Shown: positions 11,323-22,904 of the stretch, in pieces
Layout of the letters: every line of letters begins with the position of its first letter
Position numbering within the stretch: position 1 is the first letter of the stretch
Source: Branchiostoma floridae
Taxonomy: Eukaryota; Chordata; Leptocardii; Amphioxiformes; Branchiostomatidae
NCBI RefSeq assembly: GCF_000003815.2
Contig: NC_049987.1
Location: 1,448,065-1,512,064 of the forward strand
Length of the DNA: 64,000 nucleotides
Direction of reading: 5' to 3'
Program-made: the position numbers and the translations under genes
Notes under the pieces: generated by a model
Database searches by the model: none
The model's input: only the letters and a program-made list of their open reading frames with translations
Told to the model about the DNA's origin: nothing

Positions 11323-11352
11323 GTTTCGGTGACTGTCTGTCACCTTCATCAG
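11323..11352 (-). ncRNA. Hammerhead-ribozyme-like core (minus-strand copy, intact stem II)
   Basis: The minus strand reads CTGATGA, one A, GGTGAC, loop AGACA, GTCACC, then GAAAC. This is the order of the conserved hammerhead core (CUGANGA - stem II - GAAA) with a 6-bp stem II and a 5-base loop. Stems I and III and the UH cleavage site cannot be confirmed by eye. Hammerheads are known in Penelope-like retroelements and retrozymes, which often leave such pieces. Confidence 0.4.
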
Positions 11353-11435
11353 TACAAAATGAACCATACTAACGTTATCGGTAATTACTATATAGCTCAT
11401 ATCGCACTGATAATGTTAGTATGGTTCATTTTGTA

Positions 11436-11461
11436 CTGATGAAGGTGACAGTCACCGAAAC
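11436..11461 (+). ncRNA. Hammerhead-ribozyme-like core (plus-strand copy, shortened loop)
   Basis: Same core as the minus-strand copy (CTGATGA ... GAAAC). Here the stem II loop has lost four bases, leaving GGTGACAGTCACC, so stem II could only form with fewer pairs. It lies in the right foldback arm. Confidence 0.35.
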
Positions 11462-11557
11462 GTCTACAGGGGAATTAAAAGAAGGTTGTTAAACGAAGAA
11501 GACTTTGTTCGATTGATCTACCAACCTGATGAAACTATTTACGGAGCATTCTATCAG

Positions 11558-13047
11558 CTTTTCATTTTACATTGCGGTCCTTTGCATTTTGTAAACGTAC
11601 TCTAAAATAAGACTCTGTTTATACAGAGGAAGGGTATACCTACACAGTACATTTTGTAACAGAGAATCCGTTCAAGGCATTGTTATATTTATGTCCTTAT
11701 GTCTCTTTGTACCCGCAGGTCAACTTCTCCATGACTCTGGCCGCAAACAGAATTCACTGGACCCCGGTCACGGAAACGCTGGGGCGTGTGCCGATATCAC
11801 CCAGGAAAACAAACAAAAAAGCAAGAAAAGAAAAGAAACCAATAGAGTAAAAAGTGGCAAAGGTCACCCGAAAACACATGATACAAAACACACAAATAAA
11901 ACATAAAACCCTCCAACAAAACAACACTTCTATCACACAGTAAGAATACGCAAAATAAAGGACAGCATCATGTAGTCAAAGAAGTCTGCCTGTCTTAAAA
12001 AGTCCAATGTACGGTGGGTTTTATCTTCGCGTACTTTCTTTATCATCGATGCGTCAGTCATAGTCTATAAAGTGACATCTAAACAAACTGTATCAGCTAC
12101 ATGTCCAAACTTATCATTCTTAACTGTAAGAAGTTATGTTACCAAATACATCAAGAAACATGTGACATGTTGGTCTTTAGTCTCCAGAAAGCTCATTTGA
12201 AATATCTTTTAAAAGCTGCAATGGTGTATAAAAACTGCCCAAAGAAGCAACTTACAGTTCCTCAATGTTACATGCAAACGCCCGTCCCGCAACTTCTTGT
12301 CAAAAACGAATTCCCCTGGGAATGCGTGCGTGGAATATTTAGAATTCCTGGCAACTTAATCGCAGTACTATAAGAACGGCTCCGCCCCTGAGGCGTCGCC
12401 AAAAAAATGCTATACATGTATTACAATTGAAACAACTCTAACTATAAGCTGTGAACAGAATAATTTAACTGCTGGTACGTTTCCCGCGTGTCCTCCTTTC
12501 CTGGATACAGTGTGGGTTATGTTGACACCCAATCAAATGTCTACTCCTTTCGTTTGGAGGACGCAGTATTGACATTGATACCGTGGTCCTCAAACCAAGT
12601 CTTGTATTCCGTGACATGGCATCAGTTTTCTGTCGTTCTAAACATGTCTAAACAGCATAGACGTTATATCTTTACTTGATATAACGGAATGCAAAACGCA
12701 TCAACGATATCTTAGTAACTTGATAAAAAAATTATTTTCACAGAAGTCTGAAAAATTTCATTTGTTGTCTATACACACAGTACTTCACTAAATTACGTTA
12801 ACTCACTTCGTTGTACTATTTTTAAAATTTATCCAATTCGGGCTTGATTTCTCAAAGCTAATGACCTCTTTACCCCTAGATTTTTCATGACCATCTCTTG
12901 CCATACATTCTTCATTAGTTTGCTCCTTGTGTGTCCAGTTTTAGGTGTCTGTTTTATGTAGTGGTATTTTTAATGTGTGTGGTACGCATTACCGGTGTCC
13001 ACGAATGGGGTGTTCACTTTTGTAAATAGGCTCTGACCATCATACGA
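11558..13047. other. No gene supported; contains a dispersed repeat at about 12295-12405
   Basis: The stretch TCAAAAACGAATTCCC ... TGCGTGGAAT ... CTCCGCCCCTGAGGCGTCGCC at about 12295-12405 recurs in direct orientation at about 56232-56355, so it is an interspersed repeat. Open frames here (for example 12101-12373) overlap this repeat and carry no domain. A T-rich tract followed by CGCAGGTCAAC at about 11720 resembles a splice acceptor but leads only to a Lys-rich frame. Confidence 0.35.
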
Positions 13048-13555
13048 GGGGTGATCAATATCATCATCATCGGTCGACGTGATCAAATGTAGACATGTTC
13101 GCACATGTCTACACACGACGGGGTTATACCGCCCCTTACGGGGTGACATACCCTTTCGTAGGCTAATTACAAGACGGGGATGCGCCAGGTCTCCCGTCCG
13201 GGTGAATGATGCAATTCACCATGTGGCTGATACGAGACAGAGGTTCGCCAGGTCTCCATCCGGGTGATTTGAAGTGAATCACCAACTCCCGACAGAAGGA
13301 TTTGCACCAACGCACACCGCACCATCGCACGTGTGGGGGTTCTTTAACGTGCATGGGGTATGGCTCTCCCCATACACGGGACCTCCATTTAACGTCCTAT
13401 CCGAGGGACGACTCATTTTTCACTTGAGTAAAGTGAGGAAAGTCGTGTAAAGTGCCTTTCCCAAGGGCACAAGACCGGCAACACGGTAGGCGGATTCGAA
13501 CCGGCGACCTCTCAATCACGGGCCGAATACAATACCACTGTGCTACGCGGCCCCA
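13048..13555 (-). repeat. tRNA-derived SINE, nearly full length
   Basis: The minus strand starts GGGGCCGCGTAGCACAGTGG. It carries an A-box-like TAGCACAGTGGTA and, about 35 bases later, a B box GGTTCGAATCC, as in a tRNA head. The body contains TTGTGCCCTTGGGAAAGGCA, TTACTCAAGTGAAAAATGAG and CGTTAAAGAACCC. The 3' end is a short ATGATGATGAT run. Internal promoter boxes would allow RNA polymerase III transcription. Related, more degraded copies are at 5460-5715 and 57130-57410, all in the same orientation. Confidence 0.8.
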
Positions 13556-13872
13556 CAACGCGGATCAATATGTTCTCGGCCTAACCCAGAAATAATAAGC
13601 ACAGCTCAAATTTTGAGGTACAACTTTATAGTATGAAGCCTTTTATCAATATCCTCCAAATTACAAATCATTGGAGTCATTACTTTCCAGGCATTCGAAA
13701 TGGAGAGAACTAGAAAAGGTATATTGTTAATACTGTTATTAGCATGTTATATAGGTCTACTATGCGTGTGTGTGTACTCATTCGTTGTTTTGTGTAATGT
13801 TAATGTATATCAGTTGTTTAATGTACTGTACTTTTGAATCTTGAATAAAGATTGAAAAATTGAAAAAAAAGT
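13556..13872 (+). mobile_element. Probable LINE 3' end (AATAAA plus ATTGAAA tail)
   Basis: The segment ends with TTGAATCTTGAATAAAG, ATTGAAAA, ATTGAAAAAA, which is an AATAAA followed by a short ATTGAAA tandem tail. This is typical of CR1/L2-type LINE 3' termini. No protein motif survives upstream. The tail ends exactly where homology to the right arm of the large inverted duplication begins. Confidence 0.45.
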
Positions 13873-15059
13873 TTCCCCAATCAGCTCGCATGCTAATCTC
13901 AAAGTCCATTCACTGCACAAATGTATCTAACTACAATTCTAGCACTAAGTGTCACATTCGTTGCATTTCACAGCTTAATTGCCAGGGGGCTCCTTACGCC
14001 TTTCTCCATTTCCTTGGCCAATTTGAGTTCAATACAAAGTCATGTTGGTGTCGATAAAATCGGTCTCCCCGTCCGAATTTACAAAATTCCTTCCCTTTTT
14101 TCATGCCAGGGGCAAAATGAGTTTATAACCTCAGGATCAACTTGTACGATCAAGCATTACATTCAAAAAATATTTCTCTGGCTACACCGATAAGTAGTAG
14201 CCAAGACCTTATAATTAAGTAGAAAAACATCTATGGACCTTATTTAGAATAAATACCTGTTTAAACTCTTGCTCTAGTAATTAAAAATTTTACAAATATT
14301 AATTTCTCATATAGACCCAACCCCACAGAAGACCAATGGTTTTACAAACTACACGTATAATCTCATTCCCACCCTTCAAAGTCAAAAAGATAGGCAAGAA
14401 AAAACCAAATATTCGATTTTTTTGTAGACAATACACAGATGTTTATTTATTTCTTTAACACTTTCATTAAAGAAAAGAACTTTCTCTCTATGTCCACGCT
14501 TGCATTGCTTTTTGGGTTTGAGTAAGGTGTCATCCATACAATAGAATTTACATGGCCAAGATATGTGGCATATGACACGTCTGAATTTACTTGAGGCGAC
14601 GTATTAAATTACTCAAAAGGTTAGATCTGTTTACCTACAAAATGTCATGATTGAAACCACTCGTCATTCTATATCATCGTTGTATTACGTACGTTGGGTT
14701 AGCTTTTGATGCTTATACCTACTTAGTAAATTTTGTAGAGGGTCCATCAAGACAGGTCAAAGACCTGAAATTATATCTTTCTAGAACCCTCTATCCTCCA
14801 AAACATCACGTCCTCCACTGAACAAAGAAAAGACACAAAGAATTGATCTCATCATTCGGTTGATTTAATCCCGAATGACAGGTCTGAATTTACCTGCGGC
14901 GACGTATTAACTACGCTAATCAAAACAGACCTTGTTAAGCCATGTTTACCAGCAAAATACCATAATAGAAACCCCTCGTTATAATACCATTATTGTATTA
15001 TGTTGCGTTAGCTTTAGGCACCTATATACAATGCAAAGTTTAATGAAGGGTTAATCAAG

Positions 15060-15716
15060 ACGTCAGGTCAAAGACCCTGCAATACGATCAGTCTAGAATC
15101 CTGCCAAAACATCATGCCCTTCACTGAACAAAGAAGAGATACAGGGGATTGATCCCGTCTTTGGTTAATTTGATCCTGGAGGACGTTTGACGATATACTT
15201 TAGAGATCCTTTTTTTAAAGGTGAGGGACGAAGTTCTGTCATTTGTACTGTCATGCAAAAAATGGTTCTTGATTATCAAAATAGACAATGATATATTTCA
15301 ATTTCTCTCACCCCATCCTTCTTTCCAATCTTTCAATCTTCTCTGTCTCATTCGCTGTCTTTTTTTTCTCAATTTGTCTTTCAGCCTCTTTCTCAGTCTC
15401 CAATTCTTTCTCTCATTTTTTCCACTCTCTCTCAGTTGTCACCGGTCAGTCCTGGTCACCGGTCTGATCCCCTATTCTAAAACGTAAGAACTGTGTGTGC
15501 TTTTGTTACAACAGTTCGCATGGCAGAAATTCGTCCCTCACTTTTAACAAAGATTAAGCGTGCCAAAACATGTGAACGTCATCCGATCGAATTAACCGGA
15601 TGTTGGACTCGGCCCTCTGCGTCTCTTATTGTTGTTCAGTGAAGGTTATGATGTTCAGTGAAGGTTATGATGTTTTGGCAGGATTCACGAAACTGCAGGT
15701 CTTTGACCTGTCTTGT
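15060..15716. mobile_element. Foldback/TIR element with ~190-bp termini (left arm)
   Basis: The segment 15063-15255 (GGTCAAAGACC...CCAAAACATCATG...GAACAAAGAAGAG...GGTGAGGGACGAA) is repeated inverted at 15524-15715 (TTCGTCCCTCAC...ATGATGTTTTGG...GGTCTTTGACC). The middle is a CT-rich tract. A third solo terminus lies at about 14750-14850. The orthologous element is at 48055-49065. Confidence 0.7.
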
Positions 15717-17111
15717 TGTCAGATGTTTACGTGTGGAGAACGTAACCATTGCGCATGACATTTAATGAATTCCGACCTTCAAAGACCTCAGCATAAGATA
15801 ACCAACTTGCTGAGTGACACCTTTTGTATCTTTTGTTCCTGTAAGGTCATGTTGTTTAGACAAAAAATTTGGAACGTCCCACTGTATAACTGCGGACCGC
15901 TGCAGTGTCATAAGAAGCCAAAAGAGGGTCCAAAACTCTAATCATTTGCCGTCTTATGAAGACGAAGTTTTAAGTTCATTTTGACGGCCACATGAATTTA
16001 AAGATAGACCTGTATAGTCTTCTACAAGTATGCTTTTTTTTACCCGTTTGGGTTATAAGGATAACCCACTGCATTGATGGGGGGGTGCCGTTTTGAGATC
16101 GTGCAATAACGTTATTAAAGAAATTAACTTGAGGTTTTGGACCTTTAGGAATCTTTATTTTTAGTTTGATAAGTGGTCTGAGGATGGGTCCGGATTTGCT
16201 TGAGGTGATGCTGTTGTTCAGCTCTAATTACCTGATGATTCGATAATTAAGTAGGTCGGAGGTACAACAATGTTAAACAATGTTCAACCTTGTGAGAGTC
16301 TCTTCACACGCAAATGATCTGTCAGGTTTGATTTAAGGCAGAGAGGTCGGTTATTCACCTTACCGTTGTCAGGCACAATGTAAACAATGTCTTGTTTTAT
16401 AGATCCCATATTGATACAATAATGAAAAATGTTTAACCGTGATTCATGTTATTATTTGTGATATGTTTGGCCCAAAACGTACGTCCTTTTGGAATACTCA
16501 GATTTACATTGTTATCTCTGACTATGATTGTGTAAAAAGACGAAACAGAAAAGGGTTTAGAGAAAAATATATTTGAACAAAAGTATGTTGCTCTCTATGG
16601 AATGTAACTTTTTTGTTCAACAAGAGACGCAAATTAGCGTTACAACAGTCACCATATGACAGAAACAGGTGTAAGAGAATACGTGTTGGTTTCTTTAATA
16701 ACTTTAAGTGTGTGAATTTGAAAAAAAAAGAACAAAATAAAGCACCTTTTCCTTTTAAGTTGGCACTGTTGATGTGAACCAACCAAGTCGTTGCCAATTA
16801 CGAATGACGTAAATCATCTCGACTCAACCATCGACACATAAGTCTGACAGCACACCGCGGTCTTGGTCATTCCTGCGAGCTTGTCCGTGCTGTGAAGACC
16901 TTAAGCTAAGGTGACTCATACTGGTGAGTACAACCCCTAGTTTTTATACGTGTGGTTTTATCCCTCCCTACTTTGCGACTTTTTTAATGGGAACACCGCT
17001 TTACTTTGCCCAGTAAGACCGATGTGTTTAGCAAATTTTTACTAACCAGGCACATTTCTGTTAACTTTTTTTTTTGAATTTCAAGTAATATATTGACCGT
17101 GATGAATATAG

Positions 17112-17680
17112 AATACAACACGGTGTATTCCGTATTCCGTATCGCCAAAGGTATCATCCCGATCGCGGGTCGGATCGCCCGAAGGCCGGAGGGTGATCCG
17201 ACCCGCGGGAGGGCTGAGACCGAGGGTGATGCGGAATACACCGTGTTGTATTTTATTTATGTCATACCCACCGGAGAAAACCGCTGTTTTGATGCGAAAT
17301 GCGCCAGAAGTTGAACAAGTTTGTTGCCCTCAAAAAAACAAAAACAAAAAGTTGCAACAGTAATTTCCAACGTCCGAATCAGGTGTTCGAACTTTCAATG
17401 GCGTCGTACTCGGCCCACTCGAAACAGTTCGATTTATTCGAATGGAGCCCGTGTGATAACCCCGGGCCGTACGGAAAGTTATCATCCGGTCCGGAACACC
17501 CGTATCGAACGTTTTCGCGTCACAGGTATGACATAAATAAAGATACATCAAGGGGTATTCCCTGTCTCCCGAGGTATCAGCCCGACCGCAGATAGGATCG
17601 CCCGACGGCTGTAGGGTGATCCGACTCGCGGGAGTGATGAAGCCGAGGGTGACGCAGAATATACCTTGTTGTATAATGTT
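17112..17680. mobile_element. Composite MITE (A - B - A')
   Basis: Part A, 17112-17252, has perfect 21-bp inverted termini beginning AATACAACACGGTGTATTCC and an internal GC-rich hairpin (GGGTCGGATCGCCC / GGGTGATCCGACCC). Part B, 17258-17532, starts ATGTCATACC and ends GGTATGACAT. Part A', about 17550-17680, is a diverged A-like hairpin. The same A/B adjacency, inverted, occurs at 27484-27835, so A and B have moved or been copied together. Codon-like frames inside B are not genes. Confidence 0.65.
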
Positions 17681-17759
17681 TATACCATGTCTACAATACT
17701 ATTGGCACTAGAAAACACACGTCTGAATGATGTATATATATAAAAATGTTCGATTTTTT

Positions 17760-18189
17760 TTACAGAAACCATAGAACCCCGTGAAATAACCAGCCATATA
17801 CACCCGTACAGAAATTTACCGCGACTGAGGTATGGCATAACCTTCGGTTGGACTTTTCTTGTTGTTGTTGTATATTTGCATTAGACGGGTTGTTTATTTG
17901 ACCACAATAGCTTACATAAATATATTGTCTACCAAGAAGTGGTAACGGGAAAAAGACAAACATAAAATCACCGCGAATATTTCGGTACTTTGTGCTGTCC
18001 AGCCAACTTAGAAAAAAAAACTTAGCTAGAAGCATTTCCATCACATAATTTTCAAGGGCCCCTGTCGCGCTTATTGGCGCTTTTCATGGTCTTAAGTAAT
18101 CTGGGGGCCTTCATCAGTTTCCACCGACAGTTTTCCGTTGCATAGTCTCCGTTATCATAGGGAGCCTCTTTTCATTAGCTTTGTGCTCC
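17760..18189. other. No gene seen
   Basis: AT-rich sequence leading into the minisatellite block. Nothing recognisable. Confidence 0.3.
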
Positions 18190-18740
18190 GCTCTCCGTAA
18201 GCTTTGCGCACCGTTCCCCGTTAGCTAGTGCCCCGCTCTCCGATAGCTTCGTGTTCGTGTTCTGCTGTCCGATATCTTAGTGCCCTGCTGTCTGGTAGCT
18301 TCGTACCTCGCAGTCCGATATTTTTGCGCCCCGCTGTCCGATATCTTCGTGCCCCGCTGTCCGATATCTTCGTGCCCCGCTGTCCGATATCTTCGTGCCC
18401 CCGCTGCCCGATAACTTTGTGCACTACTGTCCAATATCTTAGTGCCCGGCTGTCCGATATCTTAGTGCCCTGCTGTCCGATATCTTCGTGCCCCGCTGTC
18501 CGATATTTTTGTACCCTTCTGTCCGATATCTTCGTGCCCCCGCTGCCCGATAACTTTGTGCACTGCTGTCCAATATCTTAGTGCCCGGCTGTCCGATATC
18601 TTAGTGCCCTGCTGTCCGGTAGCTTCGTGTCCGGCTATTCGATATTTTTGTACCCTTCTGTCCGATGTCTTCGTGCCCTGCTGTCCGATATTTTCGTGCT
18701 CTGCTACCCGGTAGCTTCATGTCCGCTCTCCGGCTCCGAT
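18190..18740. repeat. 23-bp minisatellite, left arm
   Basis: About two dozen units close to TTCGTGCCCCGCTGTCCGAT plus ATC, in phase at 23 bp with scattered variants (GTAGC for ATATC, GCCCTG for GCCCCG). A higher-order unit is visible, since a block of about 150 bp containing ...CCCGCTGCCCGATAACTTTG... is repeated at about 18400 and 18540. The right arm has the matching array in inverted orientation with a different consensus. Confidence 0.85.
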
Positions 18741-19870
18741 AGCTTCGCTCGAAGCTCCTCATTAACTTCAATTGCAGTTTCCTGTTAACTTCGGTCTTAT
18801 CTATCCGTTAATTACGTTTTAGCTGTTAACTTTGCATGTAGCTGTCAGGCTACTTCGCGAGGAAGCTCTCCGTTACTTTTGCGCGCCGAACTTTGAGCGC
18901 CGTACTACGTTAACTTCGCACGTTGATCTCTCTGAGCTTCGCTTGTAGCTCTCTATTAACTTTGTAGCTCTATCCGAACTTTGCGCTCCGGAGTCTATTG
19001 GCTATGCTCGTAGCTCTCCGTTAAATTCTCTTGTCGCTCTCCTTGACGCCGCTCTCGTAGCTTTACTTTGCGCGCCGGTCTCCGCACTTCGCGCGGCGCT
19101 CTCCCTTAAGCCCCGGTCACAAAGCGCGTAAGATTTCTTACGATGGGGTATTCCGCACATCGTACGATGATCGCAGTAAATCGTAAGCGAAATCAACCAT
19201 CGCAGAACATCGGATGATGTTTAAAATTTTTCCAGCGTCGTACGATTTTTCACTTGGGTCTCTTCTGAATATACGCCTGACCGCTTTTGCGCATCTTTAA
19301 CCAACTAAATGTGGACGTAGCTGTTGAATATCTAACTATAATATATTTAACTGTAAAATAATTAACTTTGCTTGTAGCTCTCGGTTTACTTTGGTTGTTG
19401 CTCTCTGTTTACTGCTCCTGTTGCTCTGTTAACTCTGGTTTCTGTTCTCCATTAACTTCGCCTGTTGCTCTGTTATCTTTGCTTGTAGCTCTCTGTTAAC
19501 TTCGCTTGTTGCTCTCTGTTAACTTTGCTTGTTTCTCTCCGTTAACTTCGCTTGTTGCTCTCTGTTGACTTTGCTTGCTGCTCCCTATTAACTTTGCTTG
19601 CAGCTCTCCGTTAATTTCGCCTGTTGCTCTGTTATCTTCGCTTGTAGCTCTGTTAATTTCGCTGTTGCTTCCGTTAACTTGCCTGTAGCTCCCCGTCACC
19701 CTCGCTTGTTGTTCTCCGCATGCCGCTCTCCACACTTCGCGCGCTGCCATACGTTGTCTTTGCGCGCCACTTTCCGTAAGCGTTGCTCGAAGCTCTCCGT
19801 TATCTTTCCTGAGCTCTCCGTTACAATAGTGCGCCGCCTTCGCTACCTTTACGCAGCGCTTTTAATAGCG
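18741..19870. repeat. Degenerate TTAACTTCGC/GTAGCTCTC tandem array
   Basis: Irregular tandem units of about 23 bp built on CTTGTTGCTCTCTGTTAACT continue from the 23-bp array. Between about 19110 and 19260 the array is broken by a block with CGTACGATGATCGCAGTAAA, which looks like a separate MITE. No stable coding frame exists and stops differ between units. Confidence 0.7.
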
Positions 19871-19949
19871 TCGTTATTGGTCGGGGTACGTAGTTTTGGC
19901 AGTTTTGGGGAATAAAAGGGAACGCATGCAAGAGTTCGTTCTTAAACTT

Positions 19950-22030
19950 TGTTGTTGCAAGGCCATTTCGTCTAGACGCATAAATCTTCCTATTTTAAAC
20001 ATTAATTTGATGTTTGAGTGTTTTGAGGGCTCAAATTTTGCAGAAAACTGTTCAACAGTCTTGATTCATACAATTTTGACATTACGATAGACAAAGGGAA
20101 GCTTAGAAAACCACATTTTTGTATTTTACAAGTTATTGAAGCTGAAGAAAAAATGTTTTCGAATCATTATCCAGTGACGCACAAGTTGCATTGTCTGTCC
20201 TTTGTCTTTACTTTGATGTTTAGATTTCGTACTGACGTTTAGATTCGTACTTAATACCGTTTCTGTTAGCGTTCAACGTTTAAGTGTTTTGAGCCCTTAA
20301 TTTTTTTTTTTTTAGAATAATGTTCAACAGTCCGAATCCATATCCATACATTCTGGTAGCTCGACAAAGAGAAGCGTAGAAAAACAACTTATCGTATTTC
20401 ACGAGTAATTGAAGCTGAACAGAAATGTTTTTGGATCATTATCCTATGACGCACTGGGCATCGCCCAAGGGGAGTGTTGTGTTGTGTGTCTTTTGTGTCA
20501 GATATCCCATTCAAACTTAGTCTAATACTATAATAGCTTACTTTGAAAAAATAGTGACCTCCGACCAGACACCTGGCGAGGTAGGTGTCGAACAATGGTC
20601 ACCCTCACGCAAAACGTTTTAAGAATGTAGTTATCAAAATAACACATACGTACCAAGCATTTATCGTCAATCACACAAAAAGGAACCCTACACTTTATAT
20701 GCGTTTCAGAATATACTTTTCCAAACAAATGTAGGGCGTATCAGGACAGTTCGGCACATGGACACTTCGGCCCGGACATTTCGGCCCCAAGTCCAGGACA
20801 CTTCAGTCCCAGGCCGAGGACACTTCGGCCCCGCTAGTTCTCATGTTCGCGGGCATGCTATGCAATGTAAAAATTAATCGAAAAGTTATGTGAAACGCAA
20901 CGATAAAACATATTGAGCATCAAGTCTTGAAACAAATAAATAAATAAGTCTTGAAACATAGCAAACACACTGACCTACCACAGTTACATCTGAAACAGCC
21001 TACGTGCTCTCCTGTAAAATCAAGATGATTCTTAGATGTGGAGTATTTAGGACTATTTAAGACGGCTAACTCCACATCGCTGTAGGTAAGACTTCATGGA
21101 AGCTAGGGTCGTACAGAAAACCGGAGCAAAAAGGGATCTTCATGCCTTGGAAACGCAAACAGACGTAATCACTAATGGCTATTTTCTCCAGTGACAGGAG
21201 AACACTATATAATACTGTAAAAGTAAAATCATACGTCCTAAAATCATACGTTATTTAGTCAACTTGGGCTACGTGTTAGATAACTATCGTGGACTGGACC
21301 CGGGGCCGAAGTGTCCTCGGCTTGGGGCCGAAGTGTCCTCGGCTTGGGGCCGAAATGTCCTGATTGCAAGGGGGCCGAAGTGTCCATGTGCCGAAGTGTC
21401 CGACATTCATGTAGGGCACTAAACTTCAAAGGCCATACTATAAAGATAAAAAGATATCTAAGTGACCCCTTGACCTTTGTTGTGTCAAGGCCATTTCGTC
21501 TAGACTCATAAATCATACTATATTTAAAATGACGTCGTTGTTAGAATTTCGTTCTAAATTTATTTTTTATTAGTTTTCAACATCAAATGTTTTCGAGCGC
21601 TAACATTTTACAGAATAATGTTAAACATTCTGCATACCATCACTGTAATGGACATAAAGTAGCGTAGAAAAACAACTTATCTTATTTTACAAGTGACTGA
21701 AGCTGAACAGTAATGATTTCGAATCATTATCCATCGACGTAATGGGCATCGCCCAAGGGAGTGTTATCTTGGCATCTTTTGTATCCCCCATCTTATTCAA
21801 ACTGGTATCTTAATTTGCAAAAATCTCTTTTGTTGTTAGCGTTTTGAGCGCACAATCTTTGCAAAATAATATTCAACAGTCTGCATCCATATCATTATTA
21901 TGATATACAATTAGGTGTTAAGAAATTCAACTTATCGATTTAACAATCAATTTGAGATTAATAGATGTTTTTGAAACATTATCAATTGACGCACCTGGTA
22001 TTGCCCAAGGCAGTGGATCTTTTGTTTGTT
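19950..22030. repeat. Diverged ~250-bp tandem units upstream of the left acidic-protein gene
   Basis: Recognisable unit landmarks recur. AAGGCCATTTCGTCTAGAC is at 19960 and 21485. GAAGCTGAACAG followed by TTCGAATCATTATCCA(G/T), GACGCA and CATCGCCCAAGGG-type blocks are at about 20140, 20408, 21705 and 21950. The right arm has matching units at about 43625-44830. The open frame near 20389-20595 is partly conserved in the right arm, but indels between copies are not multiples of three, so I do not call it a gene. Confidence 0.6.
20738..21408. mobile_element. 671-bp foldback element with 9-bp target duplication, left arm only
   Basis: Both ends carry inverted copies of a terminal block containing TTCGGCACATGGACACTTCGG and several GGACACTTCGGCCCC units, and the interior is unrelated sequence. 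ATGTAGGGC flanks it on both sides (20729-20737 and 21409-21417). The orthologous position of the right arm has a single copy (ATGCAGGGC on the minus strand, 44488-44496) and no element, which is an empty site. It is a non-autonomous element with no ORF. Confidence 0.8.
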
Positions 22031-22867
22031 AGACATTTCTCACTCATGGCTAAACATTCGCTGATTATAGTATTAGTCGGATACGTCATGAACAATGACC
22101 ACACGTCAAAACACATTTTTGCTAGCACAATGGTCAAATAGATCTCGCCAAAGTGTCTCCAACTCCTGGATTTATGTTAATGTGTTTAGGATTTTTTTTC
22201 ATTAAACATGTCCCTTCTGAGAAAATTCAACGGTATAAACACAGTTGGTGCCAAAGATAACATGTAGGGAGTCGCCTTTTATGAATGATATAAAAGTTAT
22301 CGTACCAATTTTCAAACAAAACAAAAGTTTTAAAAACAAGCGATGCCAAGTGGTCCAAAACAAAGACTTGATTCCAATAATAACGTGACGCATGTGTTGT
22401 TATTGTTACTCGTTTTTTTCGGTGATTATAGCAAATGACTAAGCGTTATGAAACCGTATTCATCTCGGGGTGAATTATTAAGTAAACCCTTATTAATGTG
22501 ACACGCATAAAAAAACACAAAGACGATAAGCCATGCGTCAAAACATTCGAAAAAAGTCTCTGCTCAGTTTCACGTTCTTGTTAAATATAATATTTTATAC
22601 AAATGTCTGTCAAATATGATAATAGTGTTGACTCAGAACGTTGTCAAACATTATTCACGAAACATGAGCGCGCAAAAGTAAAGTAAGTATTTAAAATGCT
22701 GTACTGTCCTTACAGGGAATCAATTTTTAAAACAAATATACATTTAGAATGTCTGGCTCTAAACATGAGGACGTAACAACAGATGTATGATCGCTTTAAA
22801 ACCTAGGACCTTTACTTTACTAATTTGATGTTGCTAAACAATAAAAGTAATCCAACTATTGTTATCT

Positions 22868-22884
22868 TTTTTTTTGTTTTTTTA
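22868..22884 (+). promoter_or_regulatory. Probable 5'UTR splice acceptor of the left acidic-protein gene
   Basis: A long T tract ends in TTTTTTTAG, 20 bases before the ATG at 22905. The right paralogue keeps a T-rich tract ending TTTTTTAG at the same distance, and the block TGATGTTGCTAAACAA upstream is also shared. The start codon is therefore probably in exon 2 of the transcript, with a non-coding first exon further upstream that I cannot place. Confidence 0.5.
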
Positions 22885-22904
22885 GTTACACTAAAGAAGC
22901 GAAG

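Larger units (their letters stand above)
11259..11557. mobile_element. Foldback (long inverted repeat) element with 13-bp flanking direct repeats
   Basis: Arms at 11269-11379 and 11409-11517 are about 110 bp each and nearly perfect inverted copies, separated by roughly 29 bp. The RNA or single strand would form one long hairpin. AGCATTCTATCAG occurs at 11259-11271 and again at 11545-11557 in direct orientation, as a possible target-site duplication. Each arm holds the CTGATGA...GAAAC core described separately. No coding capacity is seen. Confidence 0.8.

Noticed and set aside
13485-13555. tRNA gene on the minus strand
   Set aside because: A and B boxes are present, but the arms do not pair as a tRNA and the sequence continues into a SINE body with related copies elsewhere.
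13921-14193. 90-codon hydrophobic frame MYLTTILALSVTFVAFHS
   Set aside because: The matching right-arm sequence, near 49850, lacks the start codon and stops early. No splice signals fit.
15221-15487. 88-codon frame MRDEVLSFVLSCKKW, resembling 48670-48939
   Set aside because: It starts in the inverted terminus and continues through the CT-rich core of the foldback element. The similarity follows from the element itself.
17299-17595. 98-codon frame shared in style with 27485-27667
   Set aside because: It lies within MITE part B. The two copies have different frames after indels.
18190-18740. CRISPR array
   Set aside because: Units are contiguous 23-bp tandem repeats without unique spacers, in a eukaryotic setting.
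20389-20595. Minus-strand frame starting MFDTYLARCLVGG, partly conserved in the right arm at 44614-44814
   Set aside because: Indels between the copies are not multiples of three and the frame diverges midway. The conservation is explained by the arm duplication and tandem units.
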